Shown in pieces: positions 7,873 through 15,390 of a DNA stretch of 32,676 nucleotides. Location of the stretch: NCBI GenBank assembly GCA_017512675.1, contig JAFWEY010000147.1:1-32676 (forward strand). Direction: 5' to 3'. The notes under the pieces were generated by a model. The model was not told where the DNA came from, ran no database searches, and worked only from the letters and a program-made list of their open reading frames with translations. A program made the position numbers and the translations under genes. Source of the DNA: Clostridia bacterium (GTDB lineage Bacteria > Bacillota > Clostridia > Christensenellales > Aristaeellaceae). How positions within the stretch are numbered: position 1 is the stretch's first letter; each line of letters begins with the position of its first letter.

Positions 7873-7946
7873 CGGACGCGGACCCGATGTCCGGGCCGGG
7901 TGCGGGGCCCGCATTGCAGGACAGGAGGAAGATGGAGGAAAATCCA

Positions 7947-8354
7947 GTGAAACAGATAACGCTTCCGGCAACGGTGGACAGCATTCCCGCGGTCACGGCA
8001 TTTATCGACGCCGAGTTGGAAGAGATCGGATGCCCGATGCCGGTTCAGTTCAAAATCGATATCGCGTTGGACGAGATTTTCGGCAACATAGCGCATTACG
8101 CATATGCGCCCGGTACCGGCGAAGCCACGGTGGAATTTGAATTCGATGAGGAAACGCGCACTGTGTTCATCACTCTGACCGACGCGGGGCGTCCCTACAA
8201 CCCGACGGAAAGCGCGGATCCGGATGTGAGCCTTTCCGCGGAAGAGCGGAAAGTGGGAGGACTGGGAATCTATTTGGTCAAAAAGACGATGGACGGGATT
8301 CGCTATCGCTATGAGAATCAGCGCAACGTGCTGACCCTGATCAAAAAGATCTGA
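7947..8354 (+). CDS. RsbW/SpoIIAB-like ATP-binding anti-sigma regulator
   Basis: A 135-residue GHKL-fold ATPase of the HATPase_c_2 type. Motifs are the N-box in ALDEIFGNIAHYAY (Glu and Asn that bind Mg-ATP), the G1 box TDAGRPYNP and the G2 box GGLGIYLVKKT. Family members are serine kinases that phosphorylate STAS antagonists and in some cases hold a sigma factor. The start is the GTG at 7947, eight bases after GGAGG, and gives the family's usual short N terminus; an ATG at 7932 is open but only 3 nt from AGGAGG. It lies 74 nt after the STAS-kinase fusion, its obvious candidate partner. No sigma factor gene is in this operon, so a target must lie elsewhere or may not be a sigma factor. Confidence 0.87.
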   Translation: MKQITLPATVDSIPAVTAFIDAELEEIGCPMPVQFKIDIALDEIFGNIAHYAYAPGTGEATVEFEFDEETRTVFITLTDAGRPYNPTESADPDVSLSAEERKVGGLGIYLVKKTMDGIRYRYENQRNVLTLIKKI

Positions 8355-8665
8355 ATCCTTCCGCGAAGCAGGATCCGGGAGCGTCCGGGGAATCGCCGCG
8401 CGTGCGCGCCGGCGGTGCGTGCTGCCCCGTGCTTCGGAATGCAGTTCTCCGGAAAACCGGCGCTTTCATGCTGCCGCGCTGGAATCGGCGCGGTATTTCT
8501 TTGATTCCGGGCTTCGCTGCAGCGGGCGGACCTGCGCATTTTCACAATTCTCCCGGCACATGCCCGAATGCTGCCGGATCGGGTCCGCCCGCAGAAGGAA
8601 TTTGCGACGGCATTCTGTCGTCGATGTTATCTTTTTCGCAATTTTTGCCGGTTTTTACCGGCTAT
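8355..8665. other. gap of about 310 bases without a recognisable gene
   Basis: Short + strand open frames (for example 8402-8689 and 8568-8867) have no ribosome binding site, run into the next promoter and read as GC-rich shadows. The stretch holds one candidate terminator (8474-8502) and a small GCCGG/CCGGC hairpin at 8647-8662 just before the mre promoter. Nothing else is recognisable. Confidence 0.5.
8474..8505 (+). terminator. candidate terminator for the STAS-kinase/RsbW operon
   Basis: CCGCGC (8474-8479) pairs with GCGCGG (8488-8493) around an 8-nt loop, followed by TATTTCTTTGATT. It lies 120 nt after the RsbW-like stop. Confidence 0.4.
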
Positions 8666-8695
8666 TTGCCCAACCCGCACTGTTTATGATATAAT
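8666..8695 (+). promoter_or_regulatory. promoter for the maf-mre-mrdA-minD-rodA operon
   Basis: A perfect TATAAT (8690-8695) lies 18 bases from TTGCCC (8666-8671). The ATG at 8698 is too close to the -10 to be the start of maf, which supports the GTG at 8731. Confidence 0.6.
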
Positions 8696-8730
8696 GAATG
8701 CTGAATATCATGGAAACCGGAGGCGTGTTT

Positions 8731-9303
8731 GTGCGTCAAACGATTATACTGGCATCCTCATCTCCCCGCCGAAAAGAGATTCTGACCGGAATGGGGATTC
8801 GCTTCGAATGCCGCAGTGCGGCCGCAAACGAGGATACGGATCTGCCGCCGCGCGAGGCCGTGCTTGAGATATCCGAGCGAAAAGCCCGGGCCGGAGCAGC
8901 GGGACTGCCGGAGGGCATTGTCATCGGGGCGGACACGCTGGTTTCGCTGGACGGTGTCCGGCTGGGCAAGCCGGCCGACAGCGCAGAAGCGATCCGCATG
9001 CTGCGCTCGCTTTCCGGACGGACGCATTCTGTTTTCACCGGTGTTTGCCTGTTGGATGCCGCGAGCGGGAAAATCGAGAAACAAGCGGCGGAAACGAAAG
9101 TCACCTTCCGGCGCCTGGAAGAAAACGAAATCCGGGACTATGTGGACACCGGCGAGCCGCTGGACAAAGCCGGTGCATACGGGATACAGGGCGGTGCGGG
9201 CGCGTTTGTCGAGAGCATCGAGGGCTCCTGGACAAACGTGATGGGCCTGCCTGTCGAAATGCTGAAGGAAATGCTTTCGCGCATGACGGAGGAACAGAGA
9301 TGA
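8731..9303 (+). CDS. maf: Maf nucleotide pyrophosphatase
   Basis: A 190-residue Maf-family protein, a house-cleaning pyrophosphatase that hydrolyses dTTP/UTP or modified nucleoside triphosphates. It shows the N-terminal LASSSPRRKEIL motif, GADTLVSLDG with the catalytic Asp, the GKPADSAEA motif, and the Gly-rich YGIQGGAGAF motif. The GTG at 8731 follows GGAGG with 7 nt spacing. It is the first gene of the cell-shape operon, a conserved arrangement in Bacillota. Its TGA overlaps the mreB ATG by 4 nt, implying coupled translation. Confidence 0.92.
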   Translation: MRQTIILASSSPRRKEILTGMGIRFECRSAAANEDTDLPPREAVLEISERKARAGAAGLPEGIVIGADTLVSLDGVRLGKPADSAEAIRMLRSLSGRTHSVFTGVCLLDAASGKIEKQAAETKVTFRRLEENEIRDYVDTGEPLDKAGAYGIQGGAGAFVESIEGSWTNVMGLPVEMLKEMLSRMTEEQR

Positions 9304-10412
9304 GCTTTTTTTCGGGAGAAGGCGTCGGGATTGATCTTGGCAGCGGCAATACGACGGTTTATCTGGAAAATGAGGGGATCGTTCTTCGCGAACCGACAGG
9401 CGTGCTGGTCGACGCGCGGGATCCGTCCGCCGTGCTGGCAGTCGGAAACGATGCCTATGCGGCTCTGGGGCGCACCGGCGCGGATACACAGCTGCTGTTT
9501 CCGGTGATGGACGGGGCCGTGACGGACATCGATATGGCCGCCCTTCTGATGGTGGCGCTGTGCGAAAAGGCCACGGGAAGGCGAAAACCGCTCGACAAGA
9601 CACAGCTTCTGATCAGCATGTCGCAGGGGCTGACAAAGGTGGAACAGGCCGCGCTTCTTCAGGCGGTGCGGCTGACGGGAGCGAAGAAAATCGCGGCCGT
9701 CAAAACGCCTCTGGCCGCCGCGCTCGGCGCAGGCCTGAGAATCAATCAGCCGCGGGCCTATATGGTTGTGGTGATCGGCAGCGGCACCTGCGAAATCGCG
9801 GTGCTTTCCCAGTGCGGAATCGTCGCCGCGCGTTCGATGCGGACCGGTTCTTTCTCGCTGGACGAGGCGATCGTCCGATACATGCGCAGGGAGAAGGATC
9901 TGATCATCGGTCTTCGCACCGCGGAGGATTTAAAATGCGATATCGGGCGCGCGCAGCCCGTGCCGGAAAAGGATCCTGCAAATGCGGAGGAAGAAACTTC
10001 CGAGGGGAATGAAACCAATGCGGCAGAAGCTTCAGACGGGGCTGCCGATGACGAAACGGTATTGATCAAGGGACGGGGTGCGACCAGCGGGAAACCCGAG
10101 ATGGTGGAAATCTCCCCGAACGATATTGTAAAGGCGCTGCAGGAACCGCTGAGCGTTCTGGTGGACGCGATCGCCGACGCGCTTTCGCGCATGCCGGAGG
10201 AGATGGCGTCGGATGTCCTTGAAACAGGCATCCATCTTTCCGGCGGCGGCGCCTTGCTGGAAGGGCTGAAGCCGCTGATCGCCGGGAAAACAGGTTTGCC
10301 GGTGACCCTCAGCGAGCATCCGCATGAAGACGTAATTCTGGGTCTCGGCGTGCTGGCCGGTGACGAAAGACTGCTCAGCGCGGCACTGGAAACCGGCGCT
10401 GCGCAGGACTGA
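9300..10412 (+). CDS. mreB: MreB-like actin homologue with a degenerate ATPase site
   Basis: A 370-residue protein at the mreB position of the operon. The phosphate-1 loop GIDLGSGNTTVYL (D12) and the adenosine motif LSGGGALLEGL are conserved. The segment equivalent to the usual EEP (in IEEPMAAAIGAG) reads VKTPLAAALGAG, so both Glu positions become K135 and T136. The usual phosphate-2 motif DIGGGT reads VIGSGT with V158 in place of Asp. In characterised MreB proteins these Glu and Asp residues serve ATP hydrolysis and metal binding, so this copy may bind but not hydrolyse ATP. An insertion of about 40 acidic residues (219-258, rich in Glu, Asp, Asn and Ala) follows DIGRAQP. It could be a regulatory paralogue with a canonical MreB or Mbl encoded elsewhere. 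The family is firm; the loss of activity is inferred. Confidence 0.9.
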   Translation: MSFFSGEGVGIDLGSGNTTVYLENEGIVLREPTGVLVDARDPSAVLAVGNDAYAALGRTGADTQLLFPVMDGAVTDIDMAALLMVALCEKATGRRKPLDKTQLLISMSQGLTKVEQAALLQAVRLTGAKKIAAVKTPLAAALGAGLRINQPRAYMVVVIGSGTCEIAVLSQCGIVAARSMRTGSFSLDEAIVRYMRREKDLIIGLRTAEDLKCDIGRAQPVPEKDPANAEEETSEGNETNAAEASDGAADDETVLIKGRGATSGKPEMVEISPNDIVKALQEPLSVLVDAIADALSRMPEEMASDVLETGIHLSGGGALLEGLKPLIAGKTGLPVTLSEHPHEDVILGLGVLAGDERLLSAALETGAAQD

Positions 10413-10433
10413 CAGAACTGAAAGGGCGAAACT

Positions 10434-11576
10434 ATGCCGCAGAAGAAAAAAACGAAACCCAATGCGAAAGTGGCAAAAACTGCAAAGAGGCAAAAGAGCA
10501 GTCGGTGGGGGCGCATCGCTTTTGCGCTTCTCGTTGTCATGACTGTCATTGCGCTGGGGTTTTTCCTTGTATTGCGTGAAGAAGGCCAGCAAAGCGTGGC
10601 GGAAAACGCAGTGGGCACGGTCTTCCAGCCGGTGGAGAATGCGCTGTCCACGGTGACCCGCGGAATCCGCGGCATTATCAACGGAGCGCGGGATTACTGG
10701 ACGATTTCCGAGAACTATCAGGTGGCACAGCAGGAGAACATGAAGCTGCGGATGCAGCTGGAAGCGCTGGAAGAGGCACAGCAGGAAAACAAGCGGCTGA
10801 ATGAACTGCTGGACGCCAAAACCCTGTATTCTTCTTCCGATCCGGTATTTGCCCGCGTCATCGGGCGCGATCCCGGGGTCTGGTTCGAGACCTTTACGAT
10901 CGACCGGGGCACAAAGGACGGCGTCGGGATCAATATGGCGGTGATTACCGGAGACGGCCTTGTGGGGCGGATTCTGGAGGTCGGACTGAACTACTCCAAA
11001 GTGATGTCGGTCATCGATACCCGCTCCTCTGTCGCCTGCCTGATCGAGAGGACGCGCGACAACGGCGTCATGCACGGAGAAATCGCTTCGGACAGCGTCA
11101 CCGACGAATGCAACATGTATTACCTGCCGAAGATCAACGATATTATTCCGGGAGATGTGGTGCTGACATCCGGTATGGACGGCATCTTTCCGAAGGGCCT
11201 TACCGTAGGCACGGTCAAGGCGGTTGCCCGGCAGAGCGACCTGAGCGACCAGTATATCGTCGTGGCTCCCTCGGTGGATTTCCTGCATGTGGAGGAAGTG
11301 CTCGTTTTGCGTGAAGAGACAGAGGACGAGGAAGGCTCCCACGCGGTGCTGCACACGCCCACGCCCCGTCCGACAGCGGAGCCGACGCCGGGCACCGGGG
11401 AAGAAGAGCCCGAGCCCACTCCGGACGATCCCAACGAGCAGACATGGACGCGGCCGAGCGCGATGCCGGATACGGACGAAATACCGGAAACCGAATCGGG
11501 TGCCGAGCCGACCCCGACCCCGGCGCCGAGCATCGATCCGAGCGGCTTGAAGCCGGAAGACATCTGGACGACTTAA
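10434..11576 (+). CDS. mreC: rod shape-determining protein MreC
   Basis: A 380-residue bitopic protein that links the cytoskeleton to wall synthases in the elongation complex. A Lys-rich cytoplasmic N terminus (1-25) precedes one membrane segment (26-47). A coiled coil follows (about 82-125, Gln/Glu/Leu rich), then the β-rich MreC domain with ARVIGRDPGVWFET, DGLVGRI and DVVLTSGMDGIFPKGL. After about residue 290 there is an unusual acidic Pro/Thr-rich tail of about 90 residues (TPTPRPTAEPTPG, EPTPTPAPS), absent from short MreC proteins and predicted to lie outside the membrane. The ATG at 10434 follows AAAGGGCGAAAC. It lies 21 nt after mreB and 12 nt before mreD, in the same transcript. Confidence 0.94.
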   Translation: MPQKKKTKPNAKVAKTAKRQKSSRWGRIAFALLVVMTVIALGFFLVLREEGQQSVAENAVGTVFQPVENALSTVTRGIRGIINGARDYWTISENYQVAQQENMKLRMQLEALEEAQQENKRLNELLDAKTLYSSSDPVFARVIGRDPGVWFETFTIDRGTKDGVGINMAVITGDGLVGRILEVGLNYSKVMSVIDTRSSVACLIERTRDNGVMHGEIASDSVTDECNMYYLPKINDIIPGDVVLTSGMDGIFPKGLTVGTVKAVARQSDLSDQYIVVAPSVDFLHVEEVLVLREETEDEEGSHAVLHTPTPRPTAEPTPGTGEEEPEPTPDDPNEQTWTRPSAMPDTDEIPETESGAEPTPTPAPSIDPSGLKPEDIWTT

Positions 11577-11588
11577 AGGGGCAGCCTG

Positions 11589-12080
11589 ATGAGAAGATTT
11601 TTACCGACGATCCTGGTCGTCCTGATGGTGATGATCGAGTGTTCAGTCCTGCCTGTGCTGGTGGTCTCCTGGGCCTGCCCGATGATTACATTCACCGGCG
11701 TCATCGTCCTCGGGCTGCTGCTCGGGCGCTCAAGAGGGCTGTTCTACGGGATGATGGCAGGGCTCCTGATCGACATCCTGTTTGCGACGCCGCTCGGTTA
11801 CAACGCGGTTTTGTACCTGCTGGCCGGCTATGCGGCCGGCATCGCCGGACGGAGATTTCAGAGGCATCTGCTGACGCCGGTCGTTACTCCGGTTGTTCTG
11901 CTGTCGATGTTTGAAATGGTGTCGGTGGGATATCTGTACCTGGCCGGCGCAACGCTGAACACCATTCTTCTGCGCAATGCTCTGGTGCGCATTGCGGCTG
12001 GGACCGTATTGGGACAGGCTCTGTACCTGTTGTTCAACCTGCTGCTGAAGCCAGTATGGTCCCGGTTCGCGGCAAAGTGA
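11589..12080 (+). CDS. mreD: rod shape-determining protein MreD
   Basis: A 163-residue polytopic membrane protein with about five hydrophobic segments covering most of the chain, as usual for MreD. Recognisable family stretches are GLLLGRSRGLFYGMMAGLL near residue 45 and PLGYNAVLYLLAGY after it. It partners MreC and PBP2 in the elongation complex. The ATG at 11589 follows AAAGGGGCAGCCTG. The identity rests on both the sequence pattern and its place between mreC and the PBP2 gene. Confidence 0.88.
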   Translation: MRRFLPTILVVLMVMIECSVLPVLVVSWACPMITFTGVIVLGLLLGRSRGLFYGMMAGLLIDILFATPLGYNAVLYLLAGYAAGIAGRRFQRHLLTPVVTPVVLLSMFEMVSVGYLYLAGATLNTILLRNALVRIAAGTVLGQALYLLFNLLLKPVWSRFAAK

Positions 12081-12096
12081 CGAAGGAGGCGGAATC

Positions 12097-14571
12097 TTGA
12101 AGCCCAAAATAGGAAGGTATGTGGTAACGGTCATCGTGATTCTGCTGGCCTTTGCCAGAATCTGGCTGCAAATGTACGATATGCAGGTGCTGAACGCGAA
12201 CGCATATGTCACCAACGCGGAGAGCAAAACCACCAAAACGATCACATTGACCGGAAAACGGGGAACCATATACGACGCGAACCTGATTCCATTGGCTTAT
12301 GACAAGCTGGCGTACGACGTGCAGTTTTATCGGGATCCGTCGAAAACCAGCGCGGAAGACCGCGCGGCTTACACCCAGGTGATCTGGGAAACCATTCAGC
12401 TGATCGAGGCAAACGGAAAATCGACCATCGACGGGTTCTGGCTGGAAAAAGGCGAAGACGGCAAATGGCACTTCAACACCGGAACGGAAAACGAGGCGGT
12501 TGCGGCCAAGCGCATCTCGCAGTGGCGGGGGAATTTCTACCTGAGCGAAGCGTATTACCCCGAACAGGTGCTGTTTGATACATTGTGTGAAAACTATTCG
12601 GTTCCCAAAGGCCTGAGCGAGGAGGACAAAGTAAAAATCCTGACGGTCTGGCAGCAGTCCCGAATGTACAATTACCTGTCCGTTCCCGTGACCATCGCAT
12701 ACAACGTCGGCTATGAAACCGTGGCGGAAATCGAGGCGCGCTCCAACGAGCTCAAAGGGATTTCCATCCAGGAAAGCACGACGCGCGTGTATCCGAAGGG
12801 GCCTGTTGCCGCGCATGTCGTCGGCTACATCTCCAAAATATCGGGCCAGGATACGCTGAAAAGCTATCTTGAAAGGGGCTATCCCAACGACGCGCAGGTC
12901 GGAATGACCGGAATCGAATCCTCGATGGAGGATCAGCTCTCGCCCAACCTGGCGAAACGGCAGGGGAAGCGGGTGGTGGAGATCAACAACCGCGGGAAAA
13001 TCATCCGGGAGATTGAATACCAGGCGCCCGTTGACGGCAACGACGTGGTTCTGACGCTGGATACCCAGTTGCAGGAAGTCATGGAAAACGCGCTGGAGGC
13101 GAATATCAAAGCCATCAACGCCGGTCAGCAGCAGATCATGCAGACGGCGGAATGGCGCAGACTCAACAGGGAAGAATTGATCAAATACGAATTGCAGGGC
13201 AAGGAAGTGGAAACGGCCAAGACCGGCGCGGCGGTGGCGATGGATCCGTATTCCGGCCGGGTCTACGCATTGGCCAGTTATCCGTCGTATGATTTGACGA
13301 TGTTCGAGGGCGGAACCGTCGATCTTGACATGTGGCGGGAGCTGCAGAACGACGAACGCAACCCGATGTACAACCGTGCGATTTCCGCGCGGGATACCCC
13401 TGGTTCGATTTTCAAGCTGTGCACCGCGCTGGGGTCCCTGTCGGAGGGCGTTCTGACCCTGGACGAGCGCATTTCGGATATGAGCCCGTTTACCAAGACG
13501 GGCGACACCTCGCACCAGCCCAGCTGCTGGATTGGGCGCTCGAACCGCGGCAAGCACGCGAATCAAACCATCGTCGAGGGCCTGAAAAACTCCTGCAACT
13601 ACTTCTTCTTCGAGTGCGGCTTCCGTCTGGGTTCGGACAAGCTGACCAAGTGGGCGGCGCTGCTGGGCCTGACCTCGCGCACCGGGATCGAGCTGCCCAG
13701 CGAATCCACATCGTTTGTCGGCAACCAGCTGATGCTGTACGATTCCAATCGCGCAATCGACGACCAGTACACCTCCAAACCGTATTACGCCGCGTTTGTC
13801 ATCAAGCGCAAGCTGCGGGAAATCGGCGTGGACCGGGGCATCGCCTACGATGAGGACCGCCTCAACCGGGTAGCGAAGGAAATGCTGGATCTGGTCAACC
13901 AGGAAGGGACAAAGGAAGAATGGATTCCGCAGATCCGGCAGCTGCTGCTGGAAGAAATGAATATTCCGGCGCGCTACATATCCAACCACTTCCTGGTCAA
14001 CGAGTTCTACTCGTATATACAGGACCTGCGATGGACGGCTTCCGAAACGATCCAGGCGGCCATCGGTCAGTCAATCACTGAAGTTACTCCGATCGCGGTA
14101 TCGCGCTACGTGTCGACGATCGCCAACGGCGGCACGGTTTACGACGCGCAGGTGATCGACAAGATCATATCCCCCACAGGAGAAGTCGTGCTGCAGCGCG
14201 AACCCGGCGTGGTAAACAGGCTTAGCGGCGTATCGCGATACATCGCAGCCATCCAGGAAGGCATGAAAGAGGTTACCTCGGTCGAAAACGACGGCACCGC
14301 CGCGCAGCAGTTCGCCAAGGCCGGCGATCTGCACATTGCGGCAAAAACGGGTACGGCGCAGCGTTCCGATGTCGATATCGAAAACAACTCCTGGCTGATC
14401 ACCTACGCACCGTACGAGGATCCGCAGATCGTCGTCGTCGTTTACATTCAGAACGGATATGCCGGAGCGCGCTCCGCTTCCACCGCGATCAAAACGATTC
14501 GCTATTTCCAGGAACAGCGAAAGAAAACGGAAGACGCGTCCGTGCCAAAACCCAATGCCATCGCGAAATAG
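12097..14571 (+). CDS. mrdA: penicillin-binding protein 2, elongation-specific transpeptidase
   Basis: An 824-residue class B PBP that cross-links lateral-wall peptidoglycan with RodA. It has a short cytoplasmic start and one membrane anchor (about 7-25), then the dimerisation domain with GKRGTIYDAN and VYPKGPVAAHVVGYI. The transpeptidase active site is S437-I-F-K440 in TPGSIFK, S499-C-N501, and K750-T-G-T. It is longer than the usual 600-700 residues. A Lys/Glu-rich, helical-looking insert of about 90-100 residues lies between SCN and KTGT (about 550-640), and there is an extra loop in the N-terminal half (about 115-215). The start is the TTG at 12097 with AAGGAGG eight bases before it; it is 16 nt after mreD. 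Confidence 0.94.
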   Translation: MKPKIGRYVVTVIVILLAFARIWLQMYDMQVLNANAYVTNAESKTTKTITLTGKRGTIYDANLIPLAYDKLAYDVQFYRDPSKTSAEDRAAYTQVIWETIQLIEANGKSTIDGFWLEKGEDGKWHFNTGTENEAVAAKRISQWRGNFYLSEAYYPEQVLFDTLCENYSVPKGLSEEDKVKILTVWQQSRMYNYLSVPVTIAYNVGYETVAEIEARSNELKGISIQESTTRVYPKGPVAAHVVGYISKISGQDTLKSYLERGYPNDAQVGMTGIESSMEDQLSPNLAKRQGKRVVEINNRGKIIREIEYQAPVDGNDVVLTLDTQLQEVMENALEANIKAINAGQQQIMQTAEWRRLNREELIKYELQGKEVETAKTGAAVAMDPYSGRVYALASYPSYDLTMFEGGTVDLDMWRELQNDERNPMYNRAISARDTPGSIFKLCTALGSLSEGVLTLDERISDMSPFTKTGDTSHQPSCWIGRSNRGKHANQTIVEGLKNSCNYFFFECGFRLGSDKLTKWAALLGLTSRTGIELPSESTSFVGNQLMLYDSNRAIDDQYTSKPYYAAFVIKRKLREIGVDRGIAYDEDRLNRVAKEMLDLVNQEGTKEEWIPQIRQLLLEEMNIPARYISNHFLVNEFYSYIQDLRWTASETIQAAIGQSITEVTPIAVSRYVSTIANGGTVYDAQVIDKIISPTGEVVLQREPGVVNRLSGVSRYIAAIQEGMKEVTSVENDGTAAQQFAKAGDLHIAAKTGTAQRSDVDIENNSWLITYAPYEDPQIVVVVYIQNGYAGARSASTAIKTIRYFQEQRKKTEDASVPKPNAIAK

Positions 14572-14594
14572 CGGGAAAGGCGCCGGAGACTGTC

Positions 14595-15386
14595 ATGGGG
14601 GAAAAGATCGTCATTACTTCCGGGAAAGGCGGGGTCGGCAAATCGACGATCGCCGCGAACCTGGCGGCGGCGTTTGCCCGGCTGGGGAAGAACAGCATCC
14701 TCGTGGATATGGACATGGGGCTCCGCTCCCTGGATGTCTTTCTCGGGCTTGAAAACAAAGTCGTATTCGATTTATCCGACCTGGCCGACGGCATCTGCCG
14801 GGAAAAGCAGGCGCTGGTAAAATGGGATGTGTCCCCGCGCGTGCGCCTGGTCGCCGCCGCGCAGCTGCGCGGAAGCGAAACCGTCGACGAGGACCGGCTG
14901 ACGCGGGTGCTTGACAGCCTGAAGGAGGACTGCGATTATCTCCTGATCGACTGCCCCGCGGGGGTCGGAAGGGGGTTCCGCAACGCGACCGCTTCGGCGG
15001 ATACCGCGATTCTGGTCGCAACACCCGACGGCGTGTGTCTTAGGGACGCCGAACGAATGGCCGGCCTCCTGAAGTCGCGCGACATTCCGCGCCTGCTGCT
15101 TGCGGTCAACCGGGTGAGCCCGCGGCATTTGAAACCGGACTGGCCGGCATCTCCCGGTGTTTTCGCGGAGAAGCTTGGCCTCGAAACAATCGCGCTGATT
15201 CCCGAGGATGCCTGCGTTGAACGCTGCACCCAATGCGGCGTCCCGGCCGCGTGGCAGAAAGGGTCCCGGGCAGGACGCGCGATCATGGACGCGGCAAGAC
15301 GGCTGAACGGGGAATCCGTTCCGCAGATCAGTTTGAACAGGGAGTTCCCGGTGCTGCGGCTTCTTCGCAGACTGGGCTTGAGGTAA
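14595..15386 (+). CDS. minD: septum-site determining ATPase MinD
   Basis: A 263-residue deviant-Walker ATPase of the MinD/ParA class. It shows the deviant Walker A GKGGVGKST, the DMDMGLRSLDVFLGLEN switch region typical of MinD rather than ParA or Mrp, and IDCPAGVGRGF (usual form DSPAGIE). The C terminus, EFPVLRLLRRLGLR, is a basic amphipathic helix like the MinD membrane-targeting sequence. In many Clostridia minC precedes and minE follows minD here. Neither is present: mrdA lies 23 nt upstream and rodA starts 4 nt after the stop. The partner proteins may be elsewhere, or this MinD may serve the elongation complex. Confidence 0.88.
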   Translation: MGEKIVITSGKGGVGKSTIAANLAAAFARLGKNSILVDMDMGLRSLDVFLGLENKVVFDLSDLADGICREKQALVKWDVSPRVRLVAAAQLRGSETVDEDRLTRVLDSLKEDCDYLLIDCPAGVGRGFRNATASADTAILVATPDGVCLRDAERMAGLLKSRDIPRLLLAVNRVSPRHLKPDWPASPGVFAEKLGLETIALIPEDACVERCTQCGVPAAWQKGSRAGRAIMDAARRLNGESVPQISLNREFPVLRLLRRLGLR

Positions 15387-15390
15387 CGCT

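Noticed and set aside
8402-8867. Overlapping small + strand frames between the RsbW-like gene and maf
   Set aside because: No ribosome binding sites; they cross the maf promoter and change composition from frame to frame.
12034-13989. 651-codon open frame on the minus strand
   Set aside because: Antisense to the PBP2 gene; no domains, and no ribosome binding site noted.
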